Made by a program: the position numbers and the translations under genes. From positions 174,731 through 238,730 of the forward strand of contig NZ_MDEQ02000014.1 of NCBI RefSeq assembly GCF_001883705.2: a DNA stretch of 64,000 bases, in the 5' to 3' direction. This stretch comes from Burkholderia catarinensis. Lineage in GTDB: Bacteria > Pseudomonadota > Gammaproteobacteria > Burkholderiales > Burkholderiaceae. How positions within the stretch are numbered: position 1 is the stretch's first letter; each line of letters begins with the position of its first letter. The notes beneath the pieces were generated by a model that saw only the letters and a list, made by a program, of their open reading frames with translations, was not told the origin of the DNA and made no database searches. This document shows, piece after piece, positions 21,670 to 29,753 of this stretch.

Positions 21670-22239
21670 ATGAACAATAAGAAGAATCGCCGGCCCCGCA
21701 GCCGGCTTGCGCTGCATGCGATGCTGGCGGCGTCTCTTCTGGGCGGATCGGGTGCGGCATTCGCGGATCGATGGGGGATCCAGGCGGGCGGCGGGTTTTC
21801 GGATCGTCACGGGATCGACAAGGCCGATCTCGGCGTGGTGTGGGATCCGGGCTGGAACTGGTGGGAAATCGGCGGCTGGCACTTCGCGTTCGTGATGGAA
21901 GGCCATGTCGGCTACTGGCACACCGGCGGCAACGTTCACGGCAGCCTCGGCGAGATCGGTGCGACGCCGATGTTCCGCTTCATCAAGAGCGCGGGCCAGG
22001 TGCGCCCGTTCATCGAGGCCGGCGCAGGCATCCGGTTCCTCACTTCCCCGACGATCTCCAACCATTTTTCGCTGGGGACGTCGTTCCAGTTCGCGGATGT
22101 CGTGGGCGTCGGCGCACAGTTCGGAGAACGGCAACAGTATCAGGTCGGCTACCGTTTTCAACATGTGTCTAACGCGGGTATCAAAGAGCCGAATCCTGGT
22201 ATAAATTTCCACCAGTTCTACGTGCAGTACAACTTCTGA
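21670..22239 (+). CDS. pagL: Lipid A 3-O-deacylase PagL
   Basis: The 189-residue outer-membrane beta-barrel has a signal peptide (residues 1-32, ending GAAFA) and ends in an aromatic residue (VQYNF), as outer-membrane proteins do. Near the C-terminus RFQHVSNAGI supplies the family's catalytic His (H165) and Ser (S167). I could not place the third catalytic acid with confidence. PagL removes the 3-O acyl chain from lipid A, which remodels the outer leaflet. ATG 21670 was chosen because it gives a normal signal peptide with a GGAG a few bases upstream. Confidence 0.85.
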   Translation: MNNKKNRRPRSRLALHAMLAASLLGGSGAAFADRWGIQAGGGFSDRHGIDKADLGVVWDPGWNWWEIGGWHFAFVMEGHVGYWHTGGNVHGSLGEIGATPMFRFIKSAGQVRPFIEAGAGIRFLTSPTISNHFSLGTSFQFADVVGVGAQFGERQQYQVGYRFQHVSNAGIKEPNPGINFHQFYVQYNF

Positions 22240-22284
22240 TCCGCATGCCCGCGCACGGCGTGCGCGTTGCCGAGGAGTCAGGCG

Positions 22285-22668
22285 ATGGCGAAGGTGGTCG
22301 ATGCGATCCGCGCGCTCGAGCGCGATCGGTTCCGGGCGATGGTGGACGGCGACGGCGAGGTGCTCGACGCGCTGTTGTCGGACAACGTGTTCTTCGTGCA
22401 CACCAACGGCAAACGCGAAACCAAGCAGCAGTTCATCGACGCCATCGTCGCCGGCCGCCGCCGTTATCGCCAGATCGAAATCCAGTCGCAGGACGTGCTG
22501 CCGGTCGGCGGCGAAACCTGCGTCGTCACCGGGCGCGCGTTGATCGAGATGGAAACGAACAACGGCGGCCTGGTCTTCCCGATTGCCTATACGTCAGTCC
22601 ATACCCACGAGCAGGGCCGCTGGTGCCTGTTCGCGTGGCAGGCGACGCGGTGCGCGACCGAGACATGA
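22285..22668 (+). CDS. Small NTF2-like (DUF4440/SnoaL-type) protein
   Basis: The 127-residue protein has the alpha-plus-beta pattern of NTF2-like folds: an N-terminal helix (VVDAIRALERDRFRAMVDGD), LLSDNVFFVHTNGKRETKQQFID, and closing strands ending in LFAWQATR. No signal peptide or membrane segment is visible. Relatives include small hydrolases and proteins of unknown function, so no reaction is assigned. ATG 22285 follows GAGGAG. It lies 45 bases after pagL and may share its transcript. Confidence 0.75.
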   Translation: MAKVVDAIRALERDRFRAMVDGDGEVLDALLSDNVFFVHTNGKRETKQQFIDAIVAGRRRYRQIEIQSQDVLPVGGETCVVTGRALIEMETNNGGLVFPIAYTSVHTHEQGRWCLFAWQATRCATET

Positions 22669-22701
22669 GCGCGCGTGGCGCTCCTTTTCATGTCCCGACC
22701 G

Positions 22702-22726
22702 AAGCGGCCTCCTGGGCCGCTTTTTG
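22702..22726 (+). terminator. Terminator after the NTF2-like gene
   Basis: An 8-bp stem (22702-22709 with 22715-22722) closes a 5-base loop and is followed by a T-run. It ends the pagL region on the plus strand. Confidence 0.88.
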
Positions 22727-22811
22727 CTGCCTCGTGCGGCGCGGATCGCGCGGCGCACGGGCGGTCACGCCCCGCTCGCTGACGTTTGAACCCTGAATCA
22801 AGACCCGACGG

Positions 22812-24458
22812 TCAGGCCGCCGCGCGGCGGTCCGTGCAGTGCCATGCCGAACGGTTGATCGCGCTGACGACCGCGTCGAGCGCGGCGCTCGCCGCATCGG
22901 CGTGCAGGCCGACACCGTGCCGCAGCGGCGCATCGCCGACCCGGCAGCCGACCGATACCGCGATCCGTCCGTCCGTCGTGCGCGCGTGTTCGCACGACGC
23001 GACGTCGATCGCGGCGCCGGCGGCTGCCGCGAATGCTGCGGCCGAACGTCGCACGGCGTCCTCGGGCGTCGTGTCGGCCGCGGGCGCCGCCGCGATCTCG
23101 CGGTTCCGCCAGCGCGCGCCGTTGCCGTGACACGCGGCCGGGCCGTCGGTCTCGAAGAATTCGCGGGCGAACAGCGCGCAGATCGCGTCGCCGGTCACTT
23201 CCTCGCCGGACGCGTCGGCGAGCGTCTGCACCGCATGGCTGAATTCGATCTGCACGCGGCGCGTCGGCGTGAAGCCCATCCCGCGTTCGAGCAGGAACGT
23301 CGCGCCGCCCTTGCCGGACTGGCTGTTCACGCGGATCACCGCGTCATAGCTGCGGCCGAGGTCGGCCGGGTCGATCGGCAGGTACGGCACTTCCCAGGCC
23401 GCGTCGGGGCGCTGCTGCGCGAAACCCTTGCGGATCGCGTCCTGGTGCGAGCCCGAGAACGCGGTGAACACGAGGTCGCCGGCGTACGGATGGCGCGGAT
23501 GCACGGGAATCTGGTTGCAGCGTTCGACGACGCGGCGCACCGCGTCGATGTCGGAGAAATCGAGGCCCGGGTCGATGCCCTGCGTGTAGAGATTCAGCGC
23601 GAGCGTGACGAGATCGACGTTGCCGGTGCGCTCTCCATTGCCGAACAGGCAGCCCTCGATGCGGTCGGCGCCGGCGAGCAGCGCGAGTTCGGCGGCCGCG
23701 ACCGCGGTGCCGCGATCGTTGTGCGGATGCACGGACAGCACGATGCTGTCGCGGTACGCGAGGTTGCGGTCCATCCATTCGATCTGGTCGGCGAACACGT
23801 TCGGGCTTGCGGCCTCGACGGTGGCCGGCAGGTTGACGATCATCTTGTGGTCGCGGGTCGGGCGCCACGTCTGCGCGACCGCGTCGCAGATCTCGCGTGC
23901 GAACGTCAGCTCGGTCATGCTGAAGGTTTCCGGCGAGTACTGGAAGGTCCAGTGCGTGTCGGGGCGCGCGGCGGCATGCTCCTTGACGATGCGCGTGCCG
24001 TCGACTGCGAGCGCCCTCACGTCGTGCTTCGACATCCCGAACACGATGCGGCGGAACGACGGGCAGACCGCGTTGTACAGGTGCACGATCGCGCGCGGCA
24101 CGCCTTCGAGCGCGTCGAACGTGCGTGCGATCAGGTCCTCGCGTGACTGCACGAGCACCTCGATCGTCACGTCGTCGGGAATCCGCTTGTCGTCGATCAG
24201 CTTGCGGACGAAATCGAAGTCGGTTTGCGACGCCGACGGAAAACCGACTTCGATCTCCTTGAAACCGATCGCGACCAGCATCTCGAAGAACTCGAGCTTC
24301 TGCTCGATGCTCATCGGCTCGATCAGCGACTGGTTGCCATCGCGCAGGTCGGTGCTCATCCAGACGGGCGCGCGCTCGATGGTGCGCGACGGCCATTTGC
24401 GGCCATTGAGGCGGACGGGCTCGAACGGACGGTACTTGTTTTGCGGATTGCGCATCAT
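22812..24458 (-). CDS. leuA: 2-isopropylmalate synthase
   Basis: This 548-residue enzyme makes the first committed step of leucine synthesis from acetyl-CoA and 2-oxoisovalerate. Seen: the catalytic opening STDLRDGNQSL, the metal and substrate motif HPHNDRGTAVAA, and GCLFGNGERTGN, followed by a C-terminal LeuA regulatory domain that usually binds leucine. Length and motifs match the long form of the enzyme. The start at 24458 is the first of two adjacent ATG codons. It is preceded by a 308-base leader that contains a leucine-rich peptide and a hairpin, which point to attenuation-like control. Confidence 0.95.
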   Translation of the reverse strand: MMRNPQNKYRPFEPVRLNGRKWPSRTIERAPVWMSTDLRDGNQSLIEPMSIEQKLEFFEMLVAIGFKEIEVGFPSASQTDFDFVRKLIDDKRIPDDVTIEVLVQSREDLIARTFDALEGVPRAIVHLYNAVCPSFRRIVFGMSKHDVRALAVDGTRIVKEHAAARPDTHWTFQYSPETFSMTELTFAREICDAVAQTWRPTRDHKMIVNLPATVEAASPNVFADQIEWMDRNLAYRDSIVLSVHPHNDRGTAVAAAELALLAGADRIEGCLFGNGERTGNVDLVTLALNLYTQGIDPGLDFSDIDAVRRVVERCNQIPVHPRHPYAGDLVFTAFSGSHQDAIRKGFAQQRPDAAWEVPYLPIDPADLGRSYDAVIRVNSQSGKGGATFLLERGMGFTPTRRVQIEFSHAVQTLADASGEEVTGDAICALFAREFFETDGPAACHGNGARWRNREIAAAPAADTTPEDAVRRSAAAFAAAAGAAIDVASCEHARTTDGRIAVSVGCRVGDAPLRHGVGLHADAASAALDAVVSAINRSAWHCTDRRAAA

Positions 24459-24677
24459 CTTCTGGACCTCGGGTCTCAAGTCGCGAGCGAAGACGGGCGG
24501 CATGGGCGATGGTTGGCGCTGCCTCGCCCCGCGGCGCGCGATTGCGCTGCGGATGCGAATGATCTTCGCGAATCGACCGACGGATAGACGGACGAATGCT
24601 GACGACTTCGGGTTGTAAAAACTGCGAGAGGGGTACTGCGAGGAACTGCTGGGCGGGACCGTGCGGACAGCACACGG

Positions 24678-24707
24678 CGCTACGACAGCCTTAGGCTAGT
24701 CGTAGCG
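24678..24707 (-). repeat. Hairpin over the leucine codons of the leuA leader
   Basis: A 9-bp outer stem and a 4-bp inner stem (24678-24690 with 24694-24707, one bulged base) close a 3-base loop. The 5' arm covers the last leucine codons and stop of the leader peptide, so a ribosome stalled there would keep it open. No T-tract follows. It could act as a pause hairpin in an attenuator. Confidence 0.7.
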
Positions 24708-24765
24708 ATAGCGGCCGCGCTAGGCGGCCGGCGGTAATTCGGAGGGTGTTCGGAAAGGAACGCAT
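24691..24765 (-). CDS. leuL: Leucine-rich leader peptide of leuA
   Basis: The 24-residue frame begins MRSFPNTLRI and ends RPLSLRLA. It has five leucine codons: one CTC and four CTA, and three CTA codons fall among the last six sense codons. CTA is very rare in the genes of this window, which use CTG and CTC. The frame ends inside the leader hairpin, 232 bases before leuA. No Shine-Dalgarno sequence precedes the ATG, but the candidate promoter would start the transcript at or within a base or two of the ATG, so leaderless translation is likely. Function is inferred from codon content and position. Confidence 0.75.
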   Translation of the reverse strand: MRSFPNTLRITAGRLARPLSLRLA

Positions 24766-24772
24766 GACGGCA

Positions 24773-24802
24773 ACTCTATGCCAGGATGCGCCCGCGTGTC
24801 AA
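24773..24802 (-). promoter_or_regulatory. Candidate sigma-70 promoter of leuL-leuA
   Basis: On the minus strand a consensus TTGACA (24797-24802) and TAGAGT (24773-24778) are 18 bases apart. The expected start, near 24766, coincides with the leader peptide ATG at 24765. Apart from this promoter, the leader peptide and its hairpin, the gap 24459-24838 holds no other feature I can support. Confidence 0.65.
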
Positions 24803-24838
24803 ATGGTCGGCGCGCGGGGCCGGATCGCCGCCGCGCCG

Positions 24839-25813
24839 TCAGCGCGTGGTGCGGGCGATCTGCACGATCGTCGCGACCTGCCGCGCGACCGTGTCGGGCA
24901 CCGGCACCTCGCCGCGCAATACGGCGTCCGTCCACGCGGCCGTCGCCGCCGCGTCGCGCGATTCGGGCAGTGCGACGGGCGGCGTATCGGTCGACGAACG
25001 TTCGGCCTCGATCAGCGTGTCGCACACGCCGTCATGCAGCCAGTCGACCTGCACCTGGCGCCGCGTGTCGGCGACGGCCTCGCCCTCGGTGCCGCGCGCG
25101 AGCAGCGCGCCGCCGAGCGCGGCGTCGGGGTGGTCGCGGAACAACTGCGCGAGGCTGTCGCGGTACGGCGGGTGCGTGTAGTTGACGAGCCGCAGCCCGG
25201 CCGGCGCGAACGGCTGCAGGATCTTCACGAGCGTGTGCGTCGAGTTGCGCACGCCGAGCACGCGGCGCATCGACAGCAGGTGCGCGATGCGCGGCGCCAG
25301 CGCTTCGATCGGCGCGAACGCGACGCGGCGCTCGGCGAGCATGTCCTCGATCGCATCGTGCGACGCCGACGGCGCGAGCGACAGCGCCGAGAAGATCTCG
25401 GCGCTCGTCACGCGGCCGGGATCGCGCTCGACGCCATGCACGAGCACCGGCACGCCTTCGCGCGCGAGCAGCAGCGCGAGCAGCGGCACCAGGTTCGGTT
25501 GCTTGCGCGCGCCGTTGTAGCTCGGGATCGACACGGGGCGGAACGCGGCGTCCCGCACGTGCACGGGCTCGAACGATGCCTGCGCGGCGGCGAGCATCGC
25601 GGCCAGCTCGTCGGCGGATTCGCCCTTCAGCCGATAGGCGATCAGGATCGCACCGAGTTCGACGTCCGACACGCGCGCGTCGAGCATCGCGCGATAGAGT
25701 TCGAACGTGTCCTCGGCGGACAGTGCGCGCGCGCCGTTCGGGCCGCGGCCGATTTCCTTGATGAAGCGGGCGCAGGGGAACGGAACGGCTGCGGGATCGT
25801 GGGAGGCAGTCAT
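24839..25813 (-). CDS. ybiB: TrpD-like DNA-binding protein YbiB
   Basis: The 324-residue protein has the fold of anthranilate phosphoribosyltransferase: an N-terminal helical domain (EDTFELYRAMLDARVSD, AAMLAAAQASF) and a nucleoside-phosphorylase-like domain (VPVLVHGVERDPGR). The glycine-rich PRPP loop of true TrpD is not apparent. E. coli YbiB (TrpD2) binds nucleic acid non-specifically and is under LexA control there; I saw no LexA box here. ATG 25813 begins the conserved part, but its ribosome site is weak. It is encoded just upstream of leuA, on the same strand. Confidence 0.8.
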   Translation of the reverse strand: MTASHDPAAVPFPCARFIKEIGRGPNGARALSAEDTFELYRAMLDARVSDVELGAILIAYRLKGESADELAAMLAAAQASFEPVHVRDAAFRPVSIPSYNGARKQPNLVPLLALLLAREGVPVLVHGVERDPGRVTSAEIFSALSLAPSASHDAIEDMLAERRVAFAPIEALAPRIAHLLSMRRVLGVRNSTHTLVKILQPFAPAGLRLVNYTHPPYRDSLAQLFRDHPDAALGGALLARGTEGEAVADTRRQVQVDWLHDGVCDTLIEAERSSTDTPPVALPESRDAAATAAWTDAVLRGEVPVPDTVARQVATIVQIARTTR

Positions 25814-26006
25814 CGGGGCGTGGGGCGGGCGGCCGGCATCGGGCCGCGCGGTGAGCGGTGAGGAATGCCCCGAGTATCGCACGGGGGCGGCCGGCGCCAG
25901 CGCGGCCGCGCATCGCGTCGCGCTACACTCGGGTTCCCGGCGGTGCGCGCGCCGGCTGCGCCGCGCCCGTGCCGTTGCCGGCGAATACGACTACGAGAGA
26001 CATCCC

Positions 26007-26651
26007 ATGAAGCTCTACAGCTATTTCCGCAGTTCCGCGTCGTACCGCGTGCGGATCGCCCTGTACCTGAAGCAGTTGCCGTTCGACTATGTTCCCGTGC
26101 ACATGCTGCGCAACGGCGGCGAGCAACTGAAGGACGAGTACCGCGCACTGAATCCGGATGGGGTCGTGCCGACGCTGACCGACGGCGACGCGACCCTGCA
26201 GCAGTCGCTCGCGATCATCGAATATCTCGAGGAAACCCATCCCGAGCCCGCGCTGCTGCCGAAGCAGCCGGTCGATCGCGCGTATGTGCGCGCGGTCGCG
26301 CTGCAGATCGCGTGCGAAATCCATCCGCTCGACAACCTGCGCGTGCTGAAGTACCTGAAGCACACGCTGCAGGTGCCCGAGGAGGCGAAGAACGCGTGGT
26401 ACCGGCACTGGATCGAGGCGGGCTTCGAATCGCTCGAGACGCGTCTCGCGAACGATCCGCGTACCGGCAAGCTGTGCTTCGGCGACACGCCGACGCTCGC
26501 CGACGTGTGCCTCGTGCCGCAGGTGTTCAACGCGAACCGCTTCTCGATCGACACGACGCGCTATCCGACGATCCAGCGGATCGTCGACCATGCAGCGACG
26601 CTCGACGCGTTCAAGGCCGCCGAACCCGGCGTGCAGCCCGACGCCGAATGA
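26007..26651 (+). CDS. maiA: Maleylacetoacetate isomerase (zeta-class GST)
   Basis: The 214-residue protein begins with a thioredoxin-like domain carrying FRSSASYRVRIALYLK, the zeta-class glutathione site, followed by an all-helical domain. It would convert maleylacetoacetate to fumarylacetoacetate in tyrosine breakdown. No other tyrosine-degradation gene is nearby. The final FGDTPTLADVCLVPQVFNA is typical of the family. ATG 26007 was chosen by homology of the N-terminus. Confidence 0.9.
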   Translation: MKLYSYFRSSASYRVRIALYLKQLPFDYVPVHMLRNGGEQLKDEYRALNPDGVVPTLTDGDATLQQSLAIIEYLEETHPEPALLPKQPVDRAYVRAVALQIACEIHPLDNLRVLKYLKHTLQVPEEAKNAWYRHWIEAGFESLETRLANDPRTGKLCFGDTPTLADVCLVPQVFNANRFSIDTTRYPTIQRIVDHAATLDAFKAAEPGVQPDAE

Positions 26652-26690
26652 TCGCGGCACGCCCGCGGCGTGCATGATCGGGCGCGCATG

Positions 26691-26714
26691 AAAAAGGGCG
26701 CCCGAAGGCGCCCT
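26691..26714 (-). terminator. Terminator of ftsY
   Basis: An 8-bp stem (26695-26702 with 26707-26714) and a CGAA loop are followed in the minus direction by a run of T residues. It lies between the convergent maiA and ftsY genes. Confidence 0.88.
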
Positions 26715-26736
26715 GTGCGATGCGTGCCGGCGGCGT

Positions 26737-27903
26737 TCAGCCGAGCAGCGCGTCCGCGAATTCCACGGCGCTGAACGGCTGCAGGTCCTCGACCTTTTCG
26801 CCGACGCCGATGAAGTAGACGGGCACCGGGCGTTGCCGTGCGATCGCGGCGAGAATCCCGCCCTTCGCGGTGCCATCCAGCTTCGTGACGATGAGGCCCG
26901 TGAGGCCGAGCGCGTCGTCGAAGGCCTTCACCTGCGTGAGCGCGTTCTGGCCGGTGTTCGCGTCGATCACCAGCAGCACTTCGTGCGGCGAGCCGTCGTG
27001 CGCCTTCGAGATCACGCGCTTCACCTTCTTGAGCTCTTCCATCAGGTGGATCTGCGTCGGCAGGCGGCCGGCCGTGTCGGCCATCATCACGTCGATCTTG
27101 CGCGCGCGCGCGGCGCTGACCGCGTCGAAGATCACTGCGGCCGGATCGCCGCTTTCCTGCTGCACGACCGTCACGTTGTTGCGTTCGCCCCAGACCGCCA
27201 GCTGTTCGCGCGCGGCCGCGCGGAACGTGTCGCCCGCGGCCAGCAGCACCGACTGGTCGAAGCTCTGCAGATGCTTCGCGAGCTTGCCGATGCTGGTCGT
27301 CTTGCCCGCGCCGTTCACGCCGGTGATCATCATCACGAGCGGCTGCGCGCGGCCGAGCATCAGCGATTTCTCGAGCGGCTTCAGCAGTTCGACGAGCAGG
27401 TCGTGCAGCGCGGCCTTCACCTGCTGCGGGTCGGTCAGCCGGCCCGTGCGTACCTTTTCGCGCAGCGCGTCGAGCAGGTACTCGGTCGCGTCGACGCCCG
27501 CGTCGGACATCAGCAGCGCGGTTTCGAGCTCCTCGTACAGATCCTCGTCGATCTTCGTGTTGACGAATACGCCGGTGATGCTCGAGCCCGTCTTCGCGAG
27601 CCCCGTTTTCAGGCGCGTCAGCCACGACTTCTTCGCGGAGGCGTCCTGCAGCGGCGGCGGGACGATTTCGACCGTCTCGACGACTTCGTCGCGGCCGTCG
27701 TTGGTCGGCGTGACCGTCATCACGACGGCCGGCGCGGCCGGTTGTGCGGCTGGTTGCGCGGGCGCTTGCGGCACTGCGGCTGCGAGCGGGGCCTCGACCG
27801 CGGGCGCATCGGACGGCTCGTCCGTTTGCGGCACGTCGGCCGATTGCGATTCCGCCGGATCGGGCTCCTGCGTTTTCTTGAATCGTTTGAAGAAGCTGAA
27901 CAT
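26737..27903 (-). CDS. ftsY: Signal recognition particle receptor FtsY
   Basis: The 388-residue GTPase docks SRP-ribosome complexes at the inner membrane. Seen: an N-terminal amphipathic start (MFSFFKRFKK), an acidic Ala/Pro-rich A domain (about 12-85), the N domain, and the GTPase domain with GVNGAGKTTSIGKL, DTAGR and TKLDGTAKGG. ATG 27903 is chosen because the FSFFKRF membrane-binding start is conserved in FtsY. It is divergent from rsmD, a common pairing. Confidence 0.96.
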   Translation of the reverse strand: MFSFFKRFKKTQEPDPAESQSADVPQTDEPSDAPAVEAPLAAAVPQAPAQPAAQPAAPAVVMTVTPTNDGRDEVVETVEIVPPPLQDASAKKSWLTRLKTGLAKTGSSITGVFVNTKIDEDLYEELETALLMSDAGVDATEYLLDALREKVRTGRLTDPQQVKAALHDLLVELLKPLEKSLMLGRAQPLVMMITGVNGAGKTTSIGKLAKHLQSFDQSVLLAAGDTFRAAAREQLAVWGERNNVTVVQQESGDPAAVIFDAVSAARARKIDVMMADTAGRLPTQIHLMEELKKVKRVISKAHDGSPHEVLLVIDANTGQNALTQVKAFDDALGLTGLIVTKLDGTAKGGILAAIARQRPVPVYFIGVGEKVEDLQPFSAVEFADALLG

Positions 27904-28119
27904 GGTCTGACGTCGCGAAGAGGGCGGGCCGCCGCCAGGGGCGGGGCGCCGGATGGGCCGTTCTGCGTTCGCGCGGGCGCGGCGCACGGCGGCCGAAACC
28001 GTACATTTTATCAGTGCGGCGTGGCGCTCGCGTCAGTGGGCGTCGCCGCTGTGGTAACGTGCGCCTGTTTGGCGGTGCGCCACTGCGCGCGCCCGGTCCC
28101 TCCGTCGTCGATATCCCGT

Positions 28120-28734
28120 ATGTCCCGTTCCTCTTCCGGCCGCCCGGCGGCCCTTCCCGGCCGCGGCAAGCCGCACACGATCCGCATCATCGGCGGTGAC
28201 TGGAAACGCACGCCCCTCGCGGTGCTCGATCTCGACGGCCTGCGGCCGACGCCCGATCGCGTGCGCGAAACGCTGTTCAACTGGCTTGGCCAGGATCTCG
28301 AAGGCTGGCGCTGCCTCGACCTGTTCGCGGGCACCGGCGCGCTCGGCTTCGAGGCCGCGTCGCGCGGCGCAGCGAGCGTCGTGATGGTCGAGCGCCATCC
28401 GCGCGCCGCGCAGCAGTTGCGTGCGATCAAGGACAAGCTCGGCGCACGGGCGGTCGAGGTCGCGGAGGCCGACGCGCTGCGGCTCGCTGCCGGGCTCACG
28501 CCGGGTGCGTTCAACGTCGTGTTTCTCGATCCGCCGTTCGGCGATCCGGCCGCGCTCGAGCGCGCGATCGCGCTGGCGGCGCCGCTCGTCGCGCCGGGCG
28601 GCGCGCTGTACGTCGAGACGGGGGCGGAACTCGATCCGGCCGCGCACGACGCGCTCGCAGGCTGGCAGGTGGTGAAGCACGGCAAGGCCGGTGCGGTTCA
28701 CTATCATTTGCTGCGGCGCGAAAATGATGAATAA
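28120..28734 (+). CDS. rsmD: 16S rRNA (guanine-966-N2) methyltransferase
   Basis: The 204-residue methyltransferase has an AdoMet-binding LFAGTGALGFEAASRGA and the catalytic LDPPFG. The start RIIGGDWKRTPL is the conserved family N-terminus, and ATG 28120 lies 20 residues before it. It modifies G966 of 16S rRNA on the assembled small-subunit head. It precedes coaD by 111 bases, the usual bacterial order. Confidence 0.93.
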   Translation: MSRSSSGRPAALPGRGKPHTIRIIGGDWKRTPLAVLDLDGLRPTPDRVRETLFNWLGQDLEGWRCLDLFAGTGALGFEAASRGAASVVMVERHPRAAQQLRAIKDKLGARAVEVAEADALRLAAGLTPGAFNVVFLDPPFGDPAALERAIALAAPLVAPGGALYVETGAELDPAAHDALAGWQVVKHGKAGAVHYHLLRRENDE

Positions 28735-28845
28735 TGCGCGTTCGATACGAGGCGGCGCGCCGCAAAGGCGACGCATGCCCATCTCGGCAGCGGCGTGCGC
28801 ATGGCACGGCTGCCATCCCGTTTGCGTGATGACAGGAGGAGCGAC

Positions 28846-29343
28846 ATGGTAGTCGCCGTGTATCCCGGTACGTTCGATCCGCTGACCCGCGGGCACGAAG
28901 ACCTCGTGCGGCGTGCGTCGAGCATTTTTGATACGCTGGTGGTTGGTGTTGCCGACAGCCGCGCGAAAAAGCCGTTCTTTTCGCTGGAAGAACGTCTGAC
29001 GATTGCGAACGAGGTGCTGGGCCATTATCCGAACGTGAAGGTGATGAGTTTCACCGGCCTCCTGAAGGATTTTGTCCGTACCAACAACGCGCGCGTGATC
29101 GTGCGCGGCCTGCGTGCCGTGTCCGATTTCGAATACGAGTTCCAGATGGCGGGGATGAATCGCTATCTGTTGCCTGACGTCGAGACGATGTTCATGACGC
29201 CGTCCGACCAGTACCAGTTCATCTCGGGGACGATCGTGCGCGAAATCGCGCAGTTAGGCGGCGATGTCAGCAAGTTCGTGTTCCCGTCCGTCGAAAAGTG
29301 GCTGACCGAGAAAGTTGCCGCGATGGAAGGCCCTGTCGCGTGA
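28846..29343 (+). CDS. coaD: Phosphopantetheine adenylyltransferase
   Basis: The 165-residue nucleotidyltransferase makes dephospho-CoA from ATP and 4'-phosphopantetheine, the penultimate step of CoA synthesis. Seen: YPGTFDPLTRGHEDLV with the ATP-binding T/HxGH motif, GLRAVSDFEYEFQMA, and ISGTIVREIAQ. ATG 28846 follows AGGAGG. Length is normal. Confidence 0.96.
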   Translation: MVVAVYPGTFDPLTRGHEDLVRRASSIFDTLVVGVADSRAKKPFFSLEERLTIANEVLGHYPNVKVMSFTGLLKDFVRTNNARVIVRGLRAVSDFEYEFQMAGMNRYLLPDVETMFMTPSDQYQFISGTIVREIAQLGGDVSKFVFPSVEKWLTEKVAAMEGPVA

Positions 29344-29352
29344 CGCGGCGCC

Positions 29353-29377
29353 GGCCGGTTTCGTTGCGAAGCCGGCC
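29353..29377. repeat. Hairpin between coaD and the ferredoxin gene
   Basis: Arms 29353-29363 and 29367-29377 pair with one G-U mismatch around a short loop. No T-run follows. It may stabilise the coaD message or act as a weak terminator. Confidence 0.4.
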
Positions 29378-29402
29378 GCCGGCCTGAAGAAGTGAGATCA
29401 GT

Positions 29403-29669
29403 ATGGCTTTGATGATTACCGACGAGTGCATCAATTGCGACGTGTGCGAGCCCGAGTGCCCGAACGGCGCGATTTCGATGGGCCCGGACATCTACGTGAT
29501 CGACCCGAACAAGTGCACCGAGTGCGTCGGCCATTTCGACGAACCGCAGTGCCAGCAGGTGTGTCCGGTCGAATGCATTCCGCGCGATCCGCAGCATGAC
29601 GAATCGCACGCACAATTGATGGAGAAGTATCACGTGTTGATCGCCGGGAAGGGCGACGACGCGTCGTGA
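29403..29669 (+). CDS. YfhL-type 2[4Fe-4S] ferredoxin
   Basis: The 88-residue protein has two cluster motifs: CINCDVCEPECP (with the preceding TDE) and CTECVGHFDEPQCQQVCPVEC. The insertion between cysteines of the second motif is typical of YfhL/Alvin-type ferredoxins, which have one very low-potential cluster. It is a soluble electron carrier with an unknown partner. A GAAGTGAG stretch precedes the ATG. The neighbouring coaD is a common companion in beta-proteobacteria. Confidence 0.92.
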   Translation: MALMITDECINCDVCEPECPNGAISMGPDIYVIDPNKCTECVGHFDEPQCQQVCPVECIPRDPQHDESHAQLMEKYHVLIAGKGDDAS

Positions 29670-29724
29670 TCCCGCGGTAAGGCGCGCGCTTGGGGCAGCC
29701 GGCGCGCATGCCACCCTCTCAGAT

Positions 29725-29748
29725 CGGCGCCGCCCGGCGCCGGTTCTT
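29725..29748. terminator. Candidate terminator between the ferredoxin gene and hisC
   Basis: Two self-complementary 8-base arms (29725-29732 and 29735-29742) are followed by GTTCTT. The T content is modest. It lies between convergent genes. Confidence 0.5.
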
Positions 29749-29753
29749 CCGTT

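Noticed and set aside
24459..24677. Rho-independent terminator in the leuA leader
   Set aside because: A TTTTT occurs on the minus strand around 24615, but no complementary stem precedes it; the nearby repeats are direct, not inverted.
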